DNA of 64,000 nucleotides from Stromatinia cepivora (GCA_014898415.1 RCTD01000006.1:2205306-2269305), one strand, 5' to 3'. Counted from the stretch's first letter, positions 10,184-22,371 are shown. A program made the numbers and translations. Notes: a model not told the origin generated them from the sequence alone.

Positions 10184-13100
10184 CTATACGATTTGGCTAT
10201 ACCCACTACCAAGGGTCCTCCTACTCCTATATTTCCACCATTTTCTTGCTTCATCCGCCCAGAATACAGAACTTGTTAAAATAATCAAGCCCACCAAATC
10301 TGTGAGTGCCAAAGCTTCTGTTTGAAACACTTCCTGAAGCCAAGGGAAGTATATGACCAATATTTGTCCACCAAGACTCAACGATACTGACCAATTGAAT
10401 AATTTGTTCGAAAACAGCCCGACCTCACCTCTGAGGACTGACTTTGATTCTGAACGACAGTTCAACGCATTGAACATGTCAAAAAGAACGAAGCACGTAA
10501 AGGTCATTGTTGTATCCCTCTTGCTAACTTTGCCATCCGAGAGCATTTCATGAGTATAAACCGCCATTGTACCTAACATGATGATTGTGGCGGATGTAAG
10601 GACTCGAGTTATCAGCGCCCTTGTAAGTACAGGAGCATTTCTCTCCCGGGGTGGTTTGTTCATAACATCTGGATCCACAGGCTCCACGCCCAATGATTGA
10701 GCTGGAGGTCCATCCATGATGATATCTAGAGAAATCGTTAGTATACATGTAATCCAATGCAAAGATTTTACCTACTAATCCAAAGGATCTGCATCGCATT
10801 TAAAGGATTTTTAAATCCCAAACACGTGCAAACTAACACCAAGCTAAGTGCCGCAGCACTTGTGCTAAGTTGAAATGTAAGGAAATTTTTTATGTTGCTG
10901 AAAATCCCCTTGCCCTCTTCAATTGCTTTGAGAATAGTTGAAAAATCGTCATCTGTCAATATCATATCTGCGGCTTCTTTGGCAACATCTGTTCCTTGCA
11001 ACCCCATTGATATGCCAATATCGGCTTTCTTGAGCGCAGGCGCATCATTGACACCATCACCCGTCATTGCGACAATATCGCCTCGAGCTTGTAGCGCTCT
11101 GACGATTTTCATTTTGTGATCCGGACTGCTTCTAGCGAATACGGAAGTGTGCGCTATGGCAGTTTGTAGCTCTTCGTCGGTCATATCATCAATCTCGTCA
11201 CCTCGTAATACTGGTCGAACTTCTGCAGAATTTATTGAATGGCCACGAGGTGTTGCAACATACATGCCAAGCCTTTTTGCAATAGCAAGTGCAGTAGTTT
11301 CTGCGTCACCAGTAATCATGATGACCTTGACACCGCCTCGCATAAGTCTTCGAATCGATTTTGAAACACCTGCTCGTGGCGGATCACTCATACCAACCAA
11401 TCCAGCAAATGTGAGACCACTATAGACATCTTCGTTGTGCGATACATGGTGGTCTAAATTTAAGACTGGCGTTCCACTTCGGCTTGTTGGAGCCAAAGAT
11501 TTTGCGTGCTTGGCAACTGGACCACTAGCAAAACCGAGAACTCGAAGTCCTTCAGAGGCAAGTCTATCTGCAGCTTGTAACGCTTGTTGTCTCTTTGAGG
11601 CATCCAAATGAACTTCACGACCGTCTGTTGTGAGATATGTATCACATCTTTCCAGCACTCGCTCTATGGCTCCTTTAATATAAGCATGCTCCTTCGGGCT
11701 TGATGTGCCTTCCGGACCCAAATCTCCAATGGTCACACCCATCCACTTTCTTTCAGAACTGAATGGAGTCTCCCCGATACGATGCCCTAAACCTTCACGG
11801 ACGTCGTGTTCCTTAAAACGGTCTAGCATATCAAGCATTGCAACGTCAGTCGGCTGACCGACCCACCTGCTCTTTAAGACCTGATTTGAAGCACGACCCT
11901 GAGTAGATGACAATATAGCTACCGACGATGCTGATGGAGCATGAAGATGAGTTAGCCGTGCATTGTTAGCTATATTTCCAATGCGAAGAATGCGAAGTGC
12001 CACAGTATCAGCTTTAGCTTCCACTGTTTCATCATCCGAATCAACATCTAATGGAGCATCGGCATCGAAATACCACATTTTCACGGTGGTCATATGATTC
12101 ATGGTAAGAGTACCTGTGAGATTTAGCATTTGGGTCAATTTATGTGATTTAGAGATCATACCTGTCTTGTCACTACAGACCACGTTGACCGACCCAAGAG
12201 TTTCGACGCTTGGCATTTTTCGTACTATAGCATTATGTCTCGCCATTCGATGTACACCAAGAGCCAAAGTGACTGTAACAATGATTGGCAAACCCTCGGG
12301 AATAGCTGCCACAGCTAAGGATATTGAAATCGTAAATATATCCAACCATGCTTTTCCTTGTAACCATCCAACTAGAGAAATTACCGCAATGATAACGAAA
12401 GAAGCCTGACTCAATTGATTCCCTAGAGCGTCCATTGAAAGCTGTAGGGGGGTTCTAGGGCTTTCCGTCTCTGATACGCTTGCAGCGATTGTCCCAAAAT
12501 GAGTATTTCCACCTGTCGCATAGACAATACCTTGGCCATGCCCAGATCTCACAAGGGTTCCCATGAAAGCGATATTAGTCGTGCTATTCAGGCTAATATC
12601 CGCACCTACAGTTCCACTTGCTGGAGACGGAAAATTGAGGGACGGTGGTTCTAGTGAGCTAGATCCAGGTCTAAAATCCATATGCCTAGCTTCCGCAGTA
12701 ATACGGACCGGCTCATTTTCACCAGTCAAATTAGATTCATCAATTGTCAAATCTGAAGCCTTTATGACACGAATATCGGCTGGTATGCGATCTCCGGTGG
12801 TAAATAAAACGAGATCTCCAGGAACCAGTTTCGATGCCATCGTTTTTTGCGATACAATTTCTGCCATACTGGAATCTGCGTCAAATCCAGAATCTGTCAT
12901 CAATGATTCCATCTCTGGTATTTTTCGGGCGCTGGGAGGCCATGCGGGTGTTCTAGGTGTGGTAGATCTCATTTCTCCTCGTATTATATGTGCATGATTA
13001 GGGACTAAGTGGTTCAGTGCCTCGATTGACTTTTCAGAGCGATATTCTTGAACAAATCCTACTGTAACCACAATTGTAACCGCAACAGCAATACTGATGG

Positions 13101-13590
13101 CATCATCTTTGTTTCCAGCTATCACTGACATTACAGCGGAACCTAACAACAGAAGAATCAAAGTTTCCTTAAATTGCTTGATAAATCGAAGCCATAACGG
13201 TTCGGGAGGTTCGAGAGGAAGTTCGTTCGGTCCTTGATCGTGTAATCTAGAAAGAGCTTCCGCTGGCGTCAAGCCTGATGTGAGTGAGGTCTGCAATCGT
13301 TCTGCCGTCTCCGCAGGCGTAAGGGCGGAAAATTCATCTGCTATTGACTGTTGCGCATTAGTCGTATTAGTCGGAGTCCTCTCTGGTTCAGTTGAAATTG
13401 GGCGTTCACTAACTTTGGCCACCGCTGAGGAGGATCGAGTATGTCTGCTCTTTGAGTCGGCCCTGTCCCTTGATCTTGGTCTCGAAGATGGTTCAGACAT
13501 TGGCAACCTATCATTCCCAGATGGAAGGTTGGCCATGGGCAATAAAGATATCGACGGACTGGCAGATCTTGCAAGGTGCGGCCACGACAT
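10184..13590 (-). CDS. pmr1: P2A-type Ca2+/Mn2+-transporting ATPase, Pmr1/SPCA-like
   Basis: Three exons, 13590-12162, 12113-10776 and 10725-10184 (introns 48 and 50 nt), predicted 1102 aa. All P-type ATPase signatures are present: PEGLP in M4 at ~431-435, the DKTGT phosphorylation loop with Asp ~474, [19 protein letters not shown], and TGDGVNDAP at ~827-835. The C-terminal [19 protein letters not shown] block is typical of Golgi SPCA pumps. It pumps Ca2+ and Mn2+ into the Golgi to support glycosylation and ion balance. The protein is longer than yeast Pmr1 (950 aa) because of a Ser/Arg-rich N-terminal extension and Pro/Ser insertions in the actuator region ([34 protein letters not shown]). 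The first intron splits the DKTGT motif itself. Divergent from rad21. Confidence 0.93.
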
Positions 13591-14900
13591 AGCTTCAATA
13601 CTAGCTATCAGAAAACAGGTTAAAATCTGCTAAGTAACGAGCAGCAGTATCTGCTGTCGTTATGCTGAATGCCTATGGCTGAGGCATGCGCATTTATTGA
13701 AACGAAAGAGGAAATGTGGTAAGTTAAGAATTGAGTAAAAGCCACCCATCTATATGTAAAATCAAAAAACCTCCTTCCAACTCCAAACATGCAAGAAATT
13801 GAACTTCAGATGTGATTGTTTTTCTTAAGGATTTGAATGATATAGTTTTAAATTTTGATCCATAGTAATTATTGAATTACGTGTCGTGTCTTGTTGTCCC
13901 GTAACTTCCCTTTCAGTTTCATGGCAAAATAAAGAGATCCTCCGTAGATAGTGAGTGAGTGAGTGAGCACGGTCTAGTTTCTAGTTTCTAGTTTTTTGGC
14001 ATATCCGTTTCCCTGTAAATTGGTTCGCGTGCCCAGGCGGGACTGCTCCAGGGGGTTTCTAGGTCGTGAAATTGAGTTCTAGAACGCCTACAGGGTAAAA
14101 TTGATAGGTATGTGAAGCAGACACAAGTACCTACCTAGTAAATACTTCGTAACGAGAGACTGCTGCTTAGTTCGAAGAAACACCTTAGAGTAGAAGAGGT
14201 CAGACAGATAGCATATAATAGCATATAATAAATATGTACGAAATAAGTGAAAAGAAGTTGATGGGAAATTGAAGAAGCAATCGATGGATAGAATATCAAT
14301 ATTGATTACGTAGCATTTAGATTAGAAGATTTGATACTGTGTTATTTATCAGACTTTACATCTATTCACACATCGATTGTCCTTTCTCTGCTCAAAAAAA
14401 CTGCATCTGGTACTGAATAAGTTATTGCCATTTTACCCATCCGATAAATAAGGTCACGTGTGTATAACAGTTTTTAAGCCAAAGACCCATTTATTGACGA
14501 AGCTTTTTGCCAATTACAGATTAGCGCTAAAAATCGAAATGTATCCCAACCTCTTGATTCTTCAAACATTAACTCCCCACCCACCTTATTTTCCCCCCAA
14601 TCCTTCCTTAAGCTTCATCACTTTGTCGCCGACGCATCGCATAAGACCAATACAAGTAATTAATTGCTATGATAGCTGCATTGTTTTTTTGATAAATTTT
14701 ATTTGTTGCTACATCTTATTTCTGCGACGCGATTAACTCAACATCGAAAACTTTATTGAGAACGCAGTCCTCGACGCGCTGTCAAACAAAAAAAAGTCCA
14801 CGTCAACAATAAACGATACAATCGCGTCTTCGTTATTGAATTCACTTAACAAAATTTATATACTTCCGCGCGAGGGCGCTATACTCTCCTTGCTATCATC
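13591..14900. other. Divergent pmr1/rad21 promoter region
   Basis: 1.3 kb without a supportable gene. It contains short direct repeats: GAGT units at ~13952-13964, CTAGTTT at ~13974-13995, and GCATATAATA twice at ~14211-14230. There is an E-box CACGTG at 14455-14460, and three ACGCG-core motifs close to rad21 (listed separately). Confidence 0.5.
14727..14827 (+). promoter_or_regulatory. Three MCB-like (ACGCGN) motifs upstream of rad21
   Basis: ACGCGA at 14727-14732, ACGCGC at 14774-14779 and TCGCGT (ACGCGA on the other strand) at 14822-14827. All lie 70-175 bp before the rad21 start codon. The MluI cell-cycle box ACGCGT is bound by MBF for G1/S transcription, and yeast SCC1/MCD1 is a known MBF-period gene. 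None of the three is a perfect ACGCGT, so function is inferred. Confidence 0.4.
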
Positions 14901-16937
14901 ATGTTTTATTCGGAGACTTTGTTAAGCAAGACAGGGCCTTTGGCTCGTGTCTGGCTTTCGGCGAATTTAGAGCGCAAGTTGTCGAAAAATCACATTTTGC
15001 AAGCCAGTGTCAAGGATAGTGTTGAAGCTATCGTCACACCTAATCAAGCACCAATGGCTTTACGTCTGAGCGGTCAACTATTGCTAGGAGTTGTAAGGAT
15101 TTACAGTCGAAAAGCACGTTATTTACTTGATGATTGTAATGAAGCTCTTATTAAAATAAAAATGGTATGTTATCTCTCAAAATCTTTGAGGTAAATACTA
15201 ACCCTCCCCACCTAGGCCTTTCGTCTTTCCGGCAACAATGATATTCCTGCCGGACTCCATATGCCTTCTCGAGATGCTCTTATGCTTCCTGATATGCTCA
15301 CTGAAGGAGATAACCTCGAAATGCCACCAATGCCTGATGCTTCATTCCTTTTTTCCCAGTTAGACGAAGACTCTGCATTGGGTCGCAAGCGAAGAGGTGC
15401 TAGCCGTGATATTAACTTGCAGGACGAGTTTAATAACAGCCAATTCTTACAAAATAGTGTCGAAGATAACAGTAGGGACGAGGATGAACTTGCCTTAGAG
15501 CCTTTGGATGATGATCTTGATTTAGGTCTTGATTTTGGACTGGACGATATAAATCCTAAGACGGCTGGAGCGGATAGATCAGGAGCTGATATCAGTCTTG
15601 AATTTGGACGAGATGCACCAGCTGCCCGAGCAGTTGAAGACGATTTACTCAGCGAGTTGGACATTCAACCACGAGCAAAGGACGTTTTCGATGATGGAGA
15701 TCGTGAAACTTCAATCAATCTCGGATTTGGTGATGACGATGATGGTTTTCAGATTGGTGATGATGATGGAGATATCGACATGCTCAATATTGGTGGAGAG
15801 CCAGATATTTCTGCCCTTCCACGTGCTCCTGAACTTGAGCGCGCTCGAATCTCTGAGTCCCCACTTTCCGATATTGATGAGACCATTGTTGCCGAAGTCG
15901 AGGCAGATCAACAACGCCGAGAAGAATCAGGAATGTTTGCACCCGAAGATGAGACAGAACAATCAATCTTCCGTCAACCAGCTCAACGTGCTAGGAAATT
16001 CAAACCTTTGATGCCTGATGATGACACAACCATTTCTAAGCACGCTATTCAAGAGTTGCAGAAAAATCACGATGCCATCTTACGCCCTCAGTCATTCCTT
16101 CCCCGCGATCCTCAACTTTTGGCATTAATGGAAATGCAAAAGAATGGTGGTTTTGTTTCCAATATCATGGGTGAAGGACGAAGTATAGGTTGGGCACCTG
16201 AACTTCGTGGAATGCTTTCCCTCGATGCGGTTCGTAGAACTGGGGAGAAGCGTAAGCGTGATAGTGGTATTGCAGATATGGATGAACAAGAACAAGGTGC
16301 CAACAAATCACCTCGCTTGGATTTAGGTGAGGAAGAAGACCTCGGTGCCAATCTTGCTGGTGATGCTGCGTTGGGTCGTGATGAGACAATAATTGCTGCC
16401 GATGGTACAATTATTGAAATGGGACGTGATGACGAATTCAATATCAACATTGATGATGATGAGCATAACGCCACAATCGGTTTACGAGATGATCGCAGTG
16501 CAACTCCAGGCAACCAGTTTGATGAAACAACCGCACCTCTCGTACACCCTGCAGATAGTGGACCTGTATCACTTGGTACGACTCACGCTGTTCATCTTCT
16601 TCGTGAACGATTCGGTGACGAGGCATCCAACAGTCCAGATAAGCGCAAGAAGGCCAGTGTTCTTTTCCAGGATTTATTACCAGAAGGTACAACAAGCAAG
16701 GCTGATGCCACCAAGATGTTCTTTGAGGTTTTAGTCCTTGCAACCAAAGATGCTGTCAAGGTTGAGCAACAAGAACATACACTAGGAGGACCAATCCGTG
16801 TTAGAGGCAAACGAGGTCTTTGGGGTGCTTGGGCTGAAAGAGAAGCTGGTGGTGAGATCGCTGAAGAGAATGTCCCTGGACCTTCAAATACCGTACCTTT
16901 ATTAGAAGCATCGAGAATGGTCTCAGTTTCTGCTTAA
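14901..16937 (+). CDS. rad21: Cohesin alpha-kleisin Rad21/Scc1
   Basis: Two exons, 14901-15164 and 15216-16937, with a 51-nt intron carrying TACTAAC; 661 aa. The N-terminus [20 protein letters not shown] is the classic Rad21 N-domain that binds the Smc3 coiled coil. The C-terminus has the winged-helix Smc1-binding region ([20 protein letters not shown]). The acidic middle contains LNLQD-type and [10 protein letters not shown] segments, where separase sites of the (D/E)xxR kind would be expected. Rad21 closes the cohesin ring and is cut at anaphase. The length is usual for fungi. MCB-like boxes in the promoter suggest G1/S expression. Confidence 0.93.
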
Positions 16938-17449
16938 GAATGGAATGGTTTGTTGTATGAGTACATTATTGCATTTAAGGAAAAAAGGAACGCTGGTCTA
17001 GCGATTGGCGTCAAGGTCAATTTGTCTATAGGCAAAGCTTTAAGTTTATGAATCTGGCGTTTTGAGACTTGATATCCTAGGCGTTATTCGAAGGCTTCGA
17101 CACCCCAGTCTGACTGATGATTGGGATTTGTTTGGGTACAACACGGGGAAGTTATGGATTGTAGTGATGAATTAGCGAGTACGGTTCAGGTGTATAAATA
17201 AAAATTCACAATGTCCATGATTGTCTCTTGTTCAATGCAATTACTGTGATTGTGCGTGCTTGATGTTTCTCTATTGCTTGATTTGCTATAAGTAAAGCTA
17301 TTTGTATTTGTAAGAATACGTCCTCCAATCTTATTCCTCACATCACTCCATTACCGCCGTACTCATAAGAATCGGAAATAACATTCACTGTGTGTGTGTA
17401 GGTAAATCAGCGATTCTGCGTATAGGGTATAGGGTATAGGGATTCGCTA

Positions 17450-17450
<1 letters not shown>

Positions 17451-17487
<37 letters not shown>
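17451..17487. repeat. (ATCT)n microsatellite
   Basis: About nine uninterrupted ATCT units in non-coding DNA, directly after three TATAGGG heptamers at 17421-17441. Confidence 0.9.
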
Positions 17488-17488
<1 letters not shown>

Positions 17489-17509
17489 ATGTTAGTTATT
17501 ACTATGAGA

Positions 17510-17770
17510 AAGGGGTGAGGAAGGGTCTTATAGGGAGGGGTTCATAGGCCGATATATGGAGGGGATATGTAAGGAAGGCTTTTAAGGGAAGAGGATTTAG
17601 AGGGTGGTTTAGAGGGTGGTTTAGAGGGGTTATGGGGTTTGGGTTTTGGGGTTTGCGGTTTGGGGTTTGGGGTTTGGGGTTTGAAGTGGGAAGTTAGAAG
17701 TAGGAGGTAGGAAGTAGATGTGCGGTGGTGGAGGAGGGGAGGGGGAGGAGGGGTAGTGGGATGAGTGGGC
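17510..17770 (+). repeat. G-rich stretch with GGGGTTT tandem units
   Basis: The plus strand is strongly G-rich. It includes GGTTTAGAGGGT repeats (~17597-17625), four near-perfect GGTTTGG/GGGGTTT units at ~17629-17685, and GGAGGGGAGGGGGAGGAGGGG at ~17730-17752. Several runs of three or more G lie close together, so a quadruplex could form. Confidence 0.7.
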
Positions 17771-18763
17771 TAGTGGTGGTTTGGAGTGGATAGATGAATT
17801 GGGATGGATGGATGGAAGCGGACGGGTGGGATGGATGGGATGGTATAATATAGAATAGAATAAAATAAAAATAAGAAACAGAATGGGATAGTATAGAAGT
17901 AGATAGGATAAAATGGAATAGAATAGATGGGTTGGGATGAAATGAGGATGAGATAGGACTAGATGACATAAGACTATTTGAGATGGCATGAGAAGTGAAC
18001 TATGGAGCGAATGAATCTACATGGCGTTACATGGCGTTTCGAGTGAATAACATCTTGTAAGCGGACCGCTGCCCAAAATAAGTTCGGCGTGTAGATTCTG
18101 AGCAAATGAGGCATGATCAGGATATCTGTAGTTTTCACGAATATACCATTCTACATCCCATCATCGACTCTACTGACAACTCTAGCCGAGAAAAATGATT
18201 TCCCAATGAATATACCGAAAATCTATGTTTCTTGCATTTATCACATATCTCAGTTATAATAAGCACGTCCCTTGGCCCTCTGGCTCATATTTGATTTCTA
18301 GAGGAAGGAGTTGAGGAATTGAATTATAGAAGGGATGAACAAAATGTTCACATAAGACTCAGAGAAGTGAGAAGAGTCTTCATCTTTGAGGAATTAGGAT
18401 ACTCACTATGGCCGGAATACGGGAAGACTAATGAATCAATGCTACTAAAGTATTGATAGGAGATATAAAAGAACATCATAGTTTTTTGCATCACTTGGAA
18501 ATTGAATTAAGGCAGGTTTCTCCATGAGAAGGATTTACTAACATTAAATCCTTAAAGTAATCAAGTTCAACATAAAGTGGTATAAATATCCAAAAGCCGA
18601 TTCAAAAAGCCAATCCAAAACTAACGATCCCAAATTTCACGTCATCATAAATTTTCCATTTTCGAACCCAAATTCCCCTTCAAAAAACCATTAAGGATTT
18701 ACCAAAACCGTCGACCTAAATCCCATTAGCCATCAAATCCCACCTTCCATAATTACTAAAAAC

Positions 18764-20031
18764 CTACGCGCTCTCCCCATCACCCCCCTTCCCCTTATCC
18801 CTACCCATATCCAACTTTTTCTCCTTCTCCTTTTCCTTCTCCTCATAAAACCTCTCCACATCCAGCACCTGCCTCCCATTCCAATCCGACATAATATATT
18901 GACCCTCCGTCCTAACTCTATTCTGATACCAACCAGGCAAAGCCCTCAACCACGTCAACGAGACACCAAAGCCAGGATAAATGCCCTGTGCACTCTTCCC
19001 CTTCAAAATCTTCTTCACAATTTCTTCCGCCACGGTATCAACCTCTAACGTCGGGAGCAAGAACGTAGAATCATTTTTATAGCCTTGGAAGAGAGTGGTT
19101 TTGGTGTATCCTTGATTAATTAATATCGTTCTTACTCTTGGCGCGTGGTATTTGGTGAGGAGTTCGGCGGTTAGTCCTTCGTGGAAGGAGAGGGCGGCGG
19201 CTTTGGATGAGGCGTAGTCGGTCATGTTTGGGACGGTGATGTAGGCGGCGAGACTGGCGATTGTGACGATCATGCCGTGATTTTTCGACACCATGTATGG
19301 AACGAACTCTTTAGCCGTGAAATAGTGGGAAATGGTGTTGACGTCGAATGTGAAACGGACATCTTTTTCAGTGGAATCGAGAATACTTTTTCCGCGAGCA
19401 ACACCGGCGTTATTGATGAGAACGGTTGGGTTACCCACTTCAGAGCGAATGCGAGATGCGACGGTGGAAATGGTAGATGGTGAAGTAATATCGCATTTGT
19501 AGTAATGGACATTGGATGCTTTGATGCAAAGTTAATATCCATTGAATGATCCGCAACAGAAGGTAGGACAACATACTGGTTTCAAAACTCATTGGAATAA
19601 CATCCAACACCACCACCGTAATCCCCTTTTCCGCCAAAAGTTTCACAACTTGTCCACCGATTCCTCCAGCACCACCTGCAATCAACACAATTTCTTTCTG
19701 CCAATCATATTTATCATCTACCCAATTATTCTGAACACCTCTCTCCAAATAATTCGAAACTAATCTGAGAACTCCAAAATAGAATAGTTTTCGAATTCGA
19801 GAGTATGCAGTTTCATGGAGTATTGAAAGATCATTTCCTCGTTTTGTATAACGAGCTAGGAGAAGAAATATCAAAGTAAAAGCGGGATTTAATGCTGTTT
19901 TCTTGATCAAGCTACCAAGGGAATCGCTCCGGAACCCTACATGTTGTGTATTCTCATTAGCGTGATGTTGCACAAGACAAGGGGTTTGAGGTTGTACCTT
20001 CGCGGGGTAACCATCCATTGCGCATCGGCAT
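18764..20031 (-). CDS. Short-chain dehydrogenase/reductase, retinol-dehydrogenase-like
   Basis: Three exons, 20031-19998, 19936-19577 and 19518-18764 (introns 61 and 58 nt), 382 aa. The tiny first exon encodes MPMRNGWLPREG, which joins FRSDSLGSLIKKTALNPA. Skipping it would wrongly start at the ATG at 20018. A membrane segment follows (PAFTLIFLLLARYTKRG, ~30). The Rossmann glycine motif is AGGAGGIGGQ (~115), with NNAGVARG (~190), Ser in TIASLAAY and the catalytic pair YASSK. The fold reduces or oxidises a carbonyl/alcohol with NAD(P)H. The N-terminal anchor and overall size resemble RDH10/DHRS-type enzymes on ER or lipid droplets, but the substrate is unknown. The Lys/Glu-rich tail (EEKEKEKEKKLDMG) is unusual. 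Confidence 0.88.
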
Positions 20032-20970
20032 ATTTCTTCGTCTGTTATGTAAGGTTATCTCTCTCTGATTTTGATAATTTGACAAAACCGTTTGATATGA
20101 TACTTCAATGGAATTGAAAGATATAAAAAGAAAAGTACATCATTGACAGGAATGTATCTTTGACATACTTATTACTTATTCCCCATAACCGGCTTAGCAT
20201 TTATCAAAGCATGTGTTGACCAATCATAATAGGGGAACTTCACCAACCGAGAAACATTTTGAGGTTCGGATTGCGGGGTAGCACCTTATGAGCTATGGAT
20301 GAAACTTTAATTCCGTACAAGGTCATATACGGTATATTACCACATATCACATACTGTCCCAATCTATTATGTAGATGAGATGCTAAAATATGATTTAGCA
20401 GGCTAATCCTCATGGTTTTACTTGAATTTCACGGACCACCATATTTTTGAATCCATTTCAGCATTCCGATTTTCATTGACCATATTCATCCAATTGAGCT
20501 CCAAGTTTTCCATAAAATTGTCTCCAGATAACCATTGAGAGAATCCCTTCAAGCTATTTAGCCTATCGTTCCCGGAAGGCATACTTGGAGAGTGATTGGT
20601 AGGGGACATCTAATCGGCCTTTTAACTTCTGTCGCATCTCATGCTAGCACAGCTATATAGATTTCTAGGGCTTCGACTTCTCATTCGATCATTTCCGAGC
20701 CCTCAGCCAAAACCACAAAAGAAATGAGTCCGGACACAGTTAAATAAAATAAGGTTAAAAGAACAGTACAGAAGTGATCTTGACGTGAGAGACAATGACT
20801 AGCGACACTCGAAGCTCTGTGAACATCCAAAGGTCACCCTATCATTCATAGCGAAGATGCTTGCCTCACAGTAGACTAACGGGATTTGACGGCACTCTAG
20901 GGACGGGCCGTTGATATAAGGGATTAGATTAAATTCAATAGTCCTACAGAATCCCATCCACTTCGATATA
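20032..20970. other. Intergenic
   Basis: 0.94 kb between the dehydrogenase start and the 3' end of the GPI-type gene. A 63-codon minus-strand frame at 20418-20609 has no recognisable domain. I see no RNA gene or repeat. Confidence 0.5.
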
Positions 20971-21808
20971 TTACAATACAAACATCATAAACAGACTCCC
21001 TATCCATATGCAATGTGCACCAGTCCTCCAGTCAATAGAGTTTCCGGCCCCAGTTCCATCTTTGGATGAGGCACTAGTTTGTATCGCCGTACCTGCAATA
21101 CGAGTAAAGTTATTCGCCGACGCTTCCAATGTTTCCCAAGGAATCAAATCATTATTGATAGAGTCACAAGAAGGTCTATCACTTTTCTCGGGTATAGAGT
21201 TGGTGACTTGGATTGGAAGGTCGAAAATTGTATACTGATCGGTTCCGTTCAATCGAAAATTTTGGCGGATGGAAATCTACCGTATGTCAATACTGAATGT
21301 TAAAATAGAAAGTCTAGATGCGCACATTATATGCCCCCCTTGAAGTTTTCTTATCCGATGTACCGTCACCGACAAGACAATCAGGCCAGACCCAATTCAC
21401 ATGTTTGACTGTGCTACTCGGCTCTTGAGCCATGATCTCCCCTAAGCTCGCATTCCCTGCTGTCGCTGTACCATTCGAAATTGTGAAGTTCTTGCCTGTA
21501 GTATAGCTGGAGAGAAACATGGTGATATTATAAATCTCAGAGACGGCATTCTTTGGATAAGGTGGAAGTTGGAGCTGTCCATCTGAGGAAACATCCAGCG
21601 CAACCTGTAGGAAATCTAAACAATTAGCAAATGTTCAACAGTCAAGATTAAGTGTTTACTACTTACCACCTCCAAGTGGTGTATTAGGCTGTGGCGCATC
21701 GACTATCGCGATTCCGGGGGTATAAATTTGTCCATTGACAATTTCTTGAGAATAGATACCTTGCACATATAGACAAATGAAAAGAGTGATGAATTGTAAT
21801 GCCACCAT
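20971..21808 (-). CDS. Secreted, probably GPI-anchored protein of unknown function
   Basis: Three exons, 21808-21667, 21615-21326 and 21276-20971 (introns 51 and 49 nt), 245 aa. The N-terminus MVALQFITLFICLYVQGIYS is a signal peptide, followed by QEIVNGQIYTPGIAIVDAPQ. The middle carries many N-glycosylation sequons (NFT, NGT, NAS, NGT) and the conserved-looking block VKHVNWVWPDCLVGDG. The C-terminus ends in a hydrophobic stretch (CIWIGSLFMMFVL) after a Ser/Gly-rich region, consistent with a GPI-attachment signal. I believe similar proteins occur widely in filamentous ascomycetes, but I cannot name the family. Likely located at the cell wall or plasma membrane. The second intron has a weak donor (GTGCGC), which makes that junction the least certain. 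Confidence 0.75.
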
Positions 21809-22371
21809 TGCGAAAAGATGCTCAGCAACCGCAGTATACAGAAGAGTAGAGTAGTGATGAATACATCATATAGGAAGAAGAAGAACAGAAAGTTGATTTA
21901 CAAGTAATATCAGGATGACAATATACGAAATGATGACAAGGAAGTGGTAAATTACCCGTCCCAAGCTTTCGGATGAAAATGTTCCTTACGGTTAAACTAT
22001 AAATTATGCATAAGAGAGATCAATTGATTGGTTCGGCCTGCTAATTCCGAAATTTCAAAGAAAAATTCCAGTCAAATTTTGATTGAGACTTGGCTCGTAT
22101 CAAATAAATTGCTTGTTGATGGTGGTTGTTCTCAAGTTCGTTCTTAAGAATCCTTCCAAACTTCCGACAAAATGTTCAATGCTTATCACGTGAAAAGGTT
22201 ATTAGTAAGCTTAATTGGACCACTGTCCTACTACATGGCATAATAGATATTGCCCGGATGTCACAAGCCGTCGAGATTTATAGATGTATTGGTGATGAAT
22301 TCATAATCTAGTGCATAGTCCATTATCCTATTCCATCTCCCCACGATATTTGTGGTGGAATCATCGACATC
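21809..22371. other. Divergent promoter with E-box
   Basis: 563 bp between two divergent start codons. A palindromic CACGTG lies at 22187-22192, 180 bp before the PsuG/PfkB start. No gene seen. Confidence 0.45.

Larger units (their letters stand above)
16938..18763. other. Repeat-rich intergenic region
   Basis: 1.8 kb with no supportable gene. It holds TATAGGG x3 (17421-17441), an ATCT microsatellite (17451-17487), a G-rich stretch (17510-17770) and the 3' flanks of rad21 and the short-chain dehydrogenase. The minus-strand frames here are low-complexity Ser/Pro/His runs caused by the G-rich strand. Confidence 0.6.

Noticed and set aside
17630..17989. 119-codon minus-strand frame rich in Pro/His/Ser
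   Set aside because: Direct by-product of G-rich and GGATGG-type repeats on the plus strand.
20418..20609. 63-codon frame sharing the word PSGNDRL with the N-terminus of the Ca2+ pump
   Set aside because: A seven-residue match between unrelated short regions is within chance and nothing else aligns.
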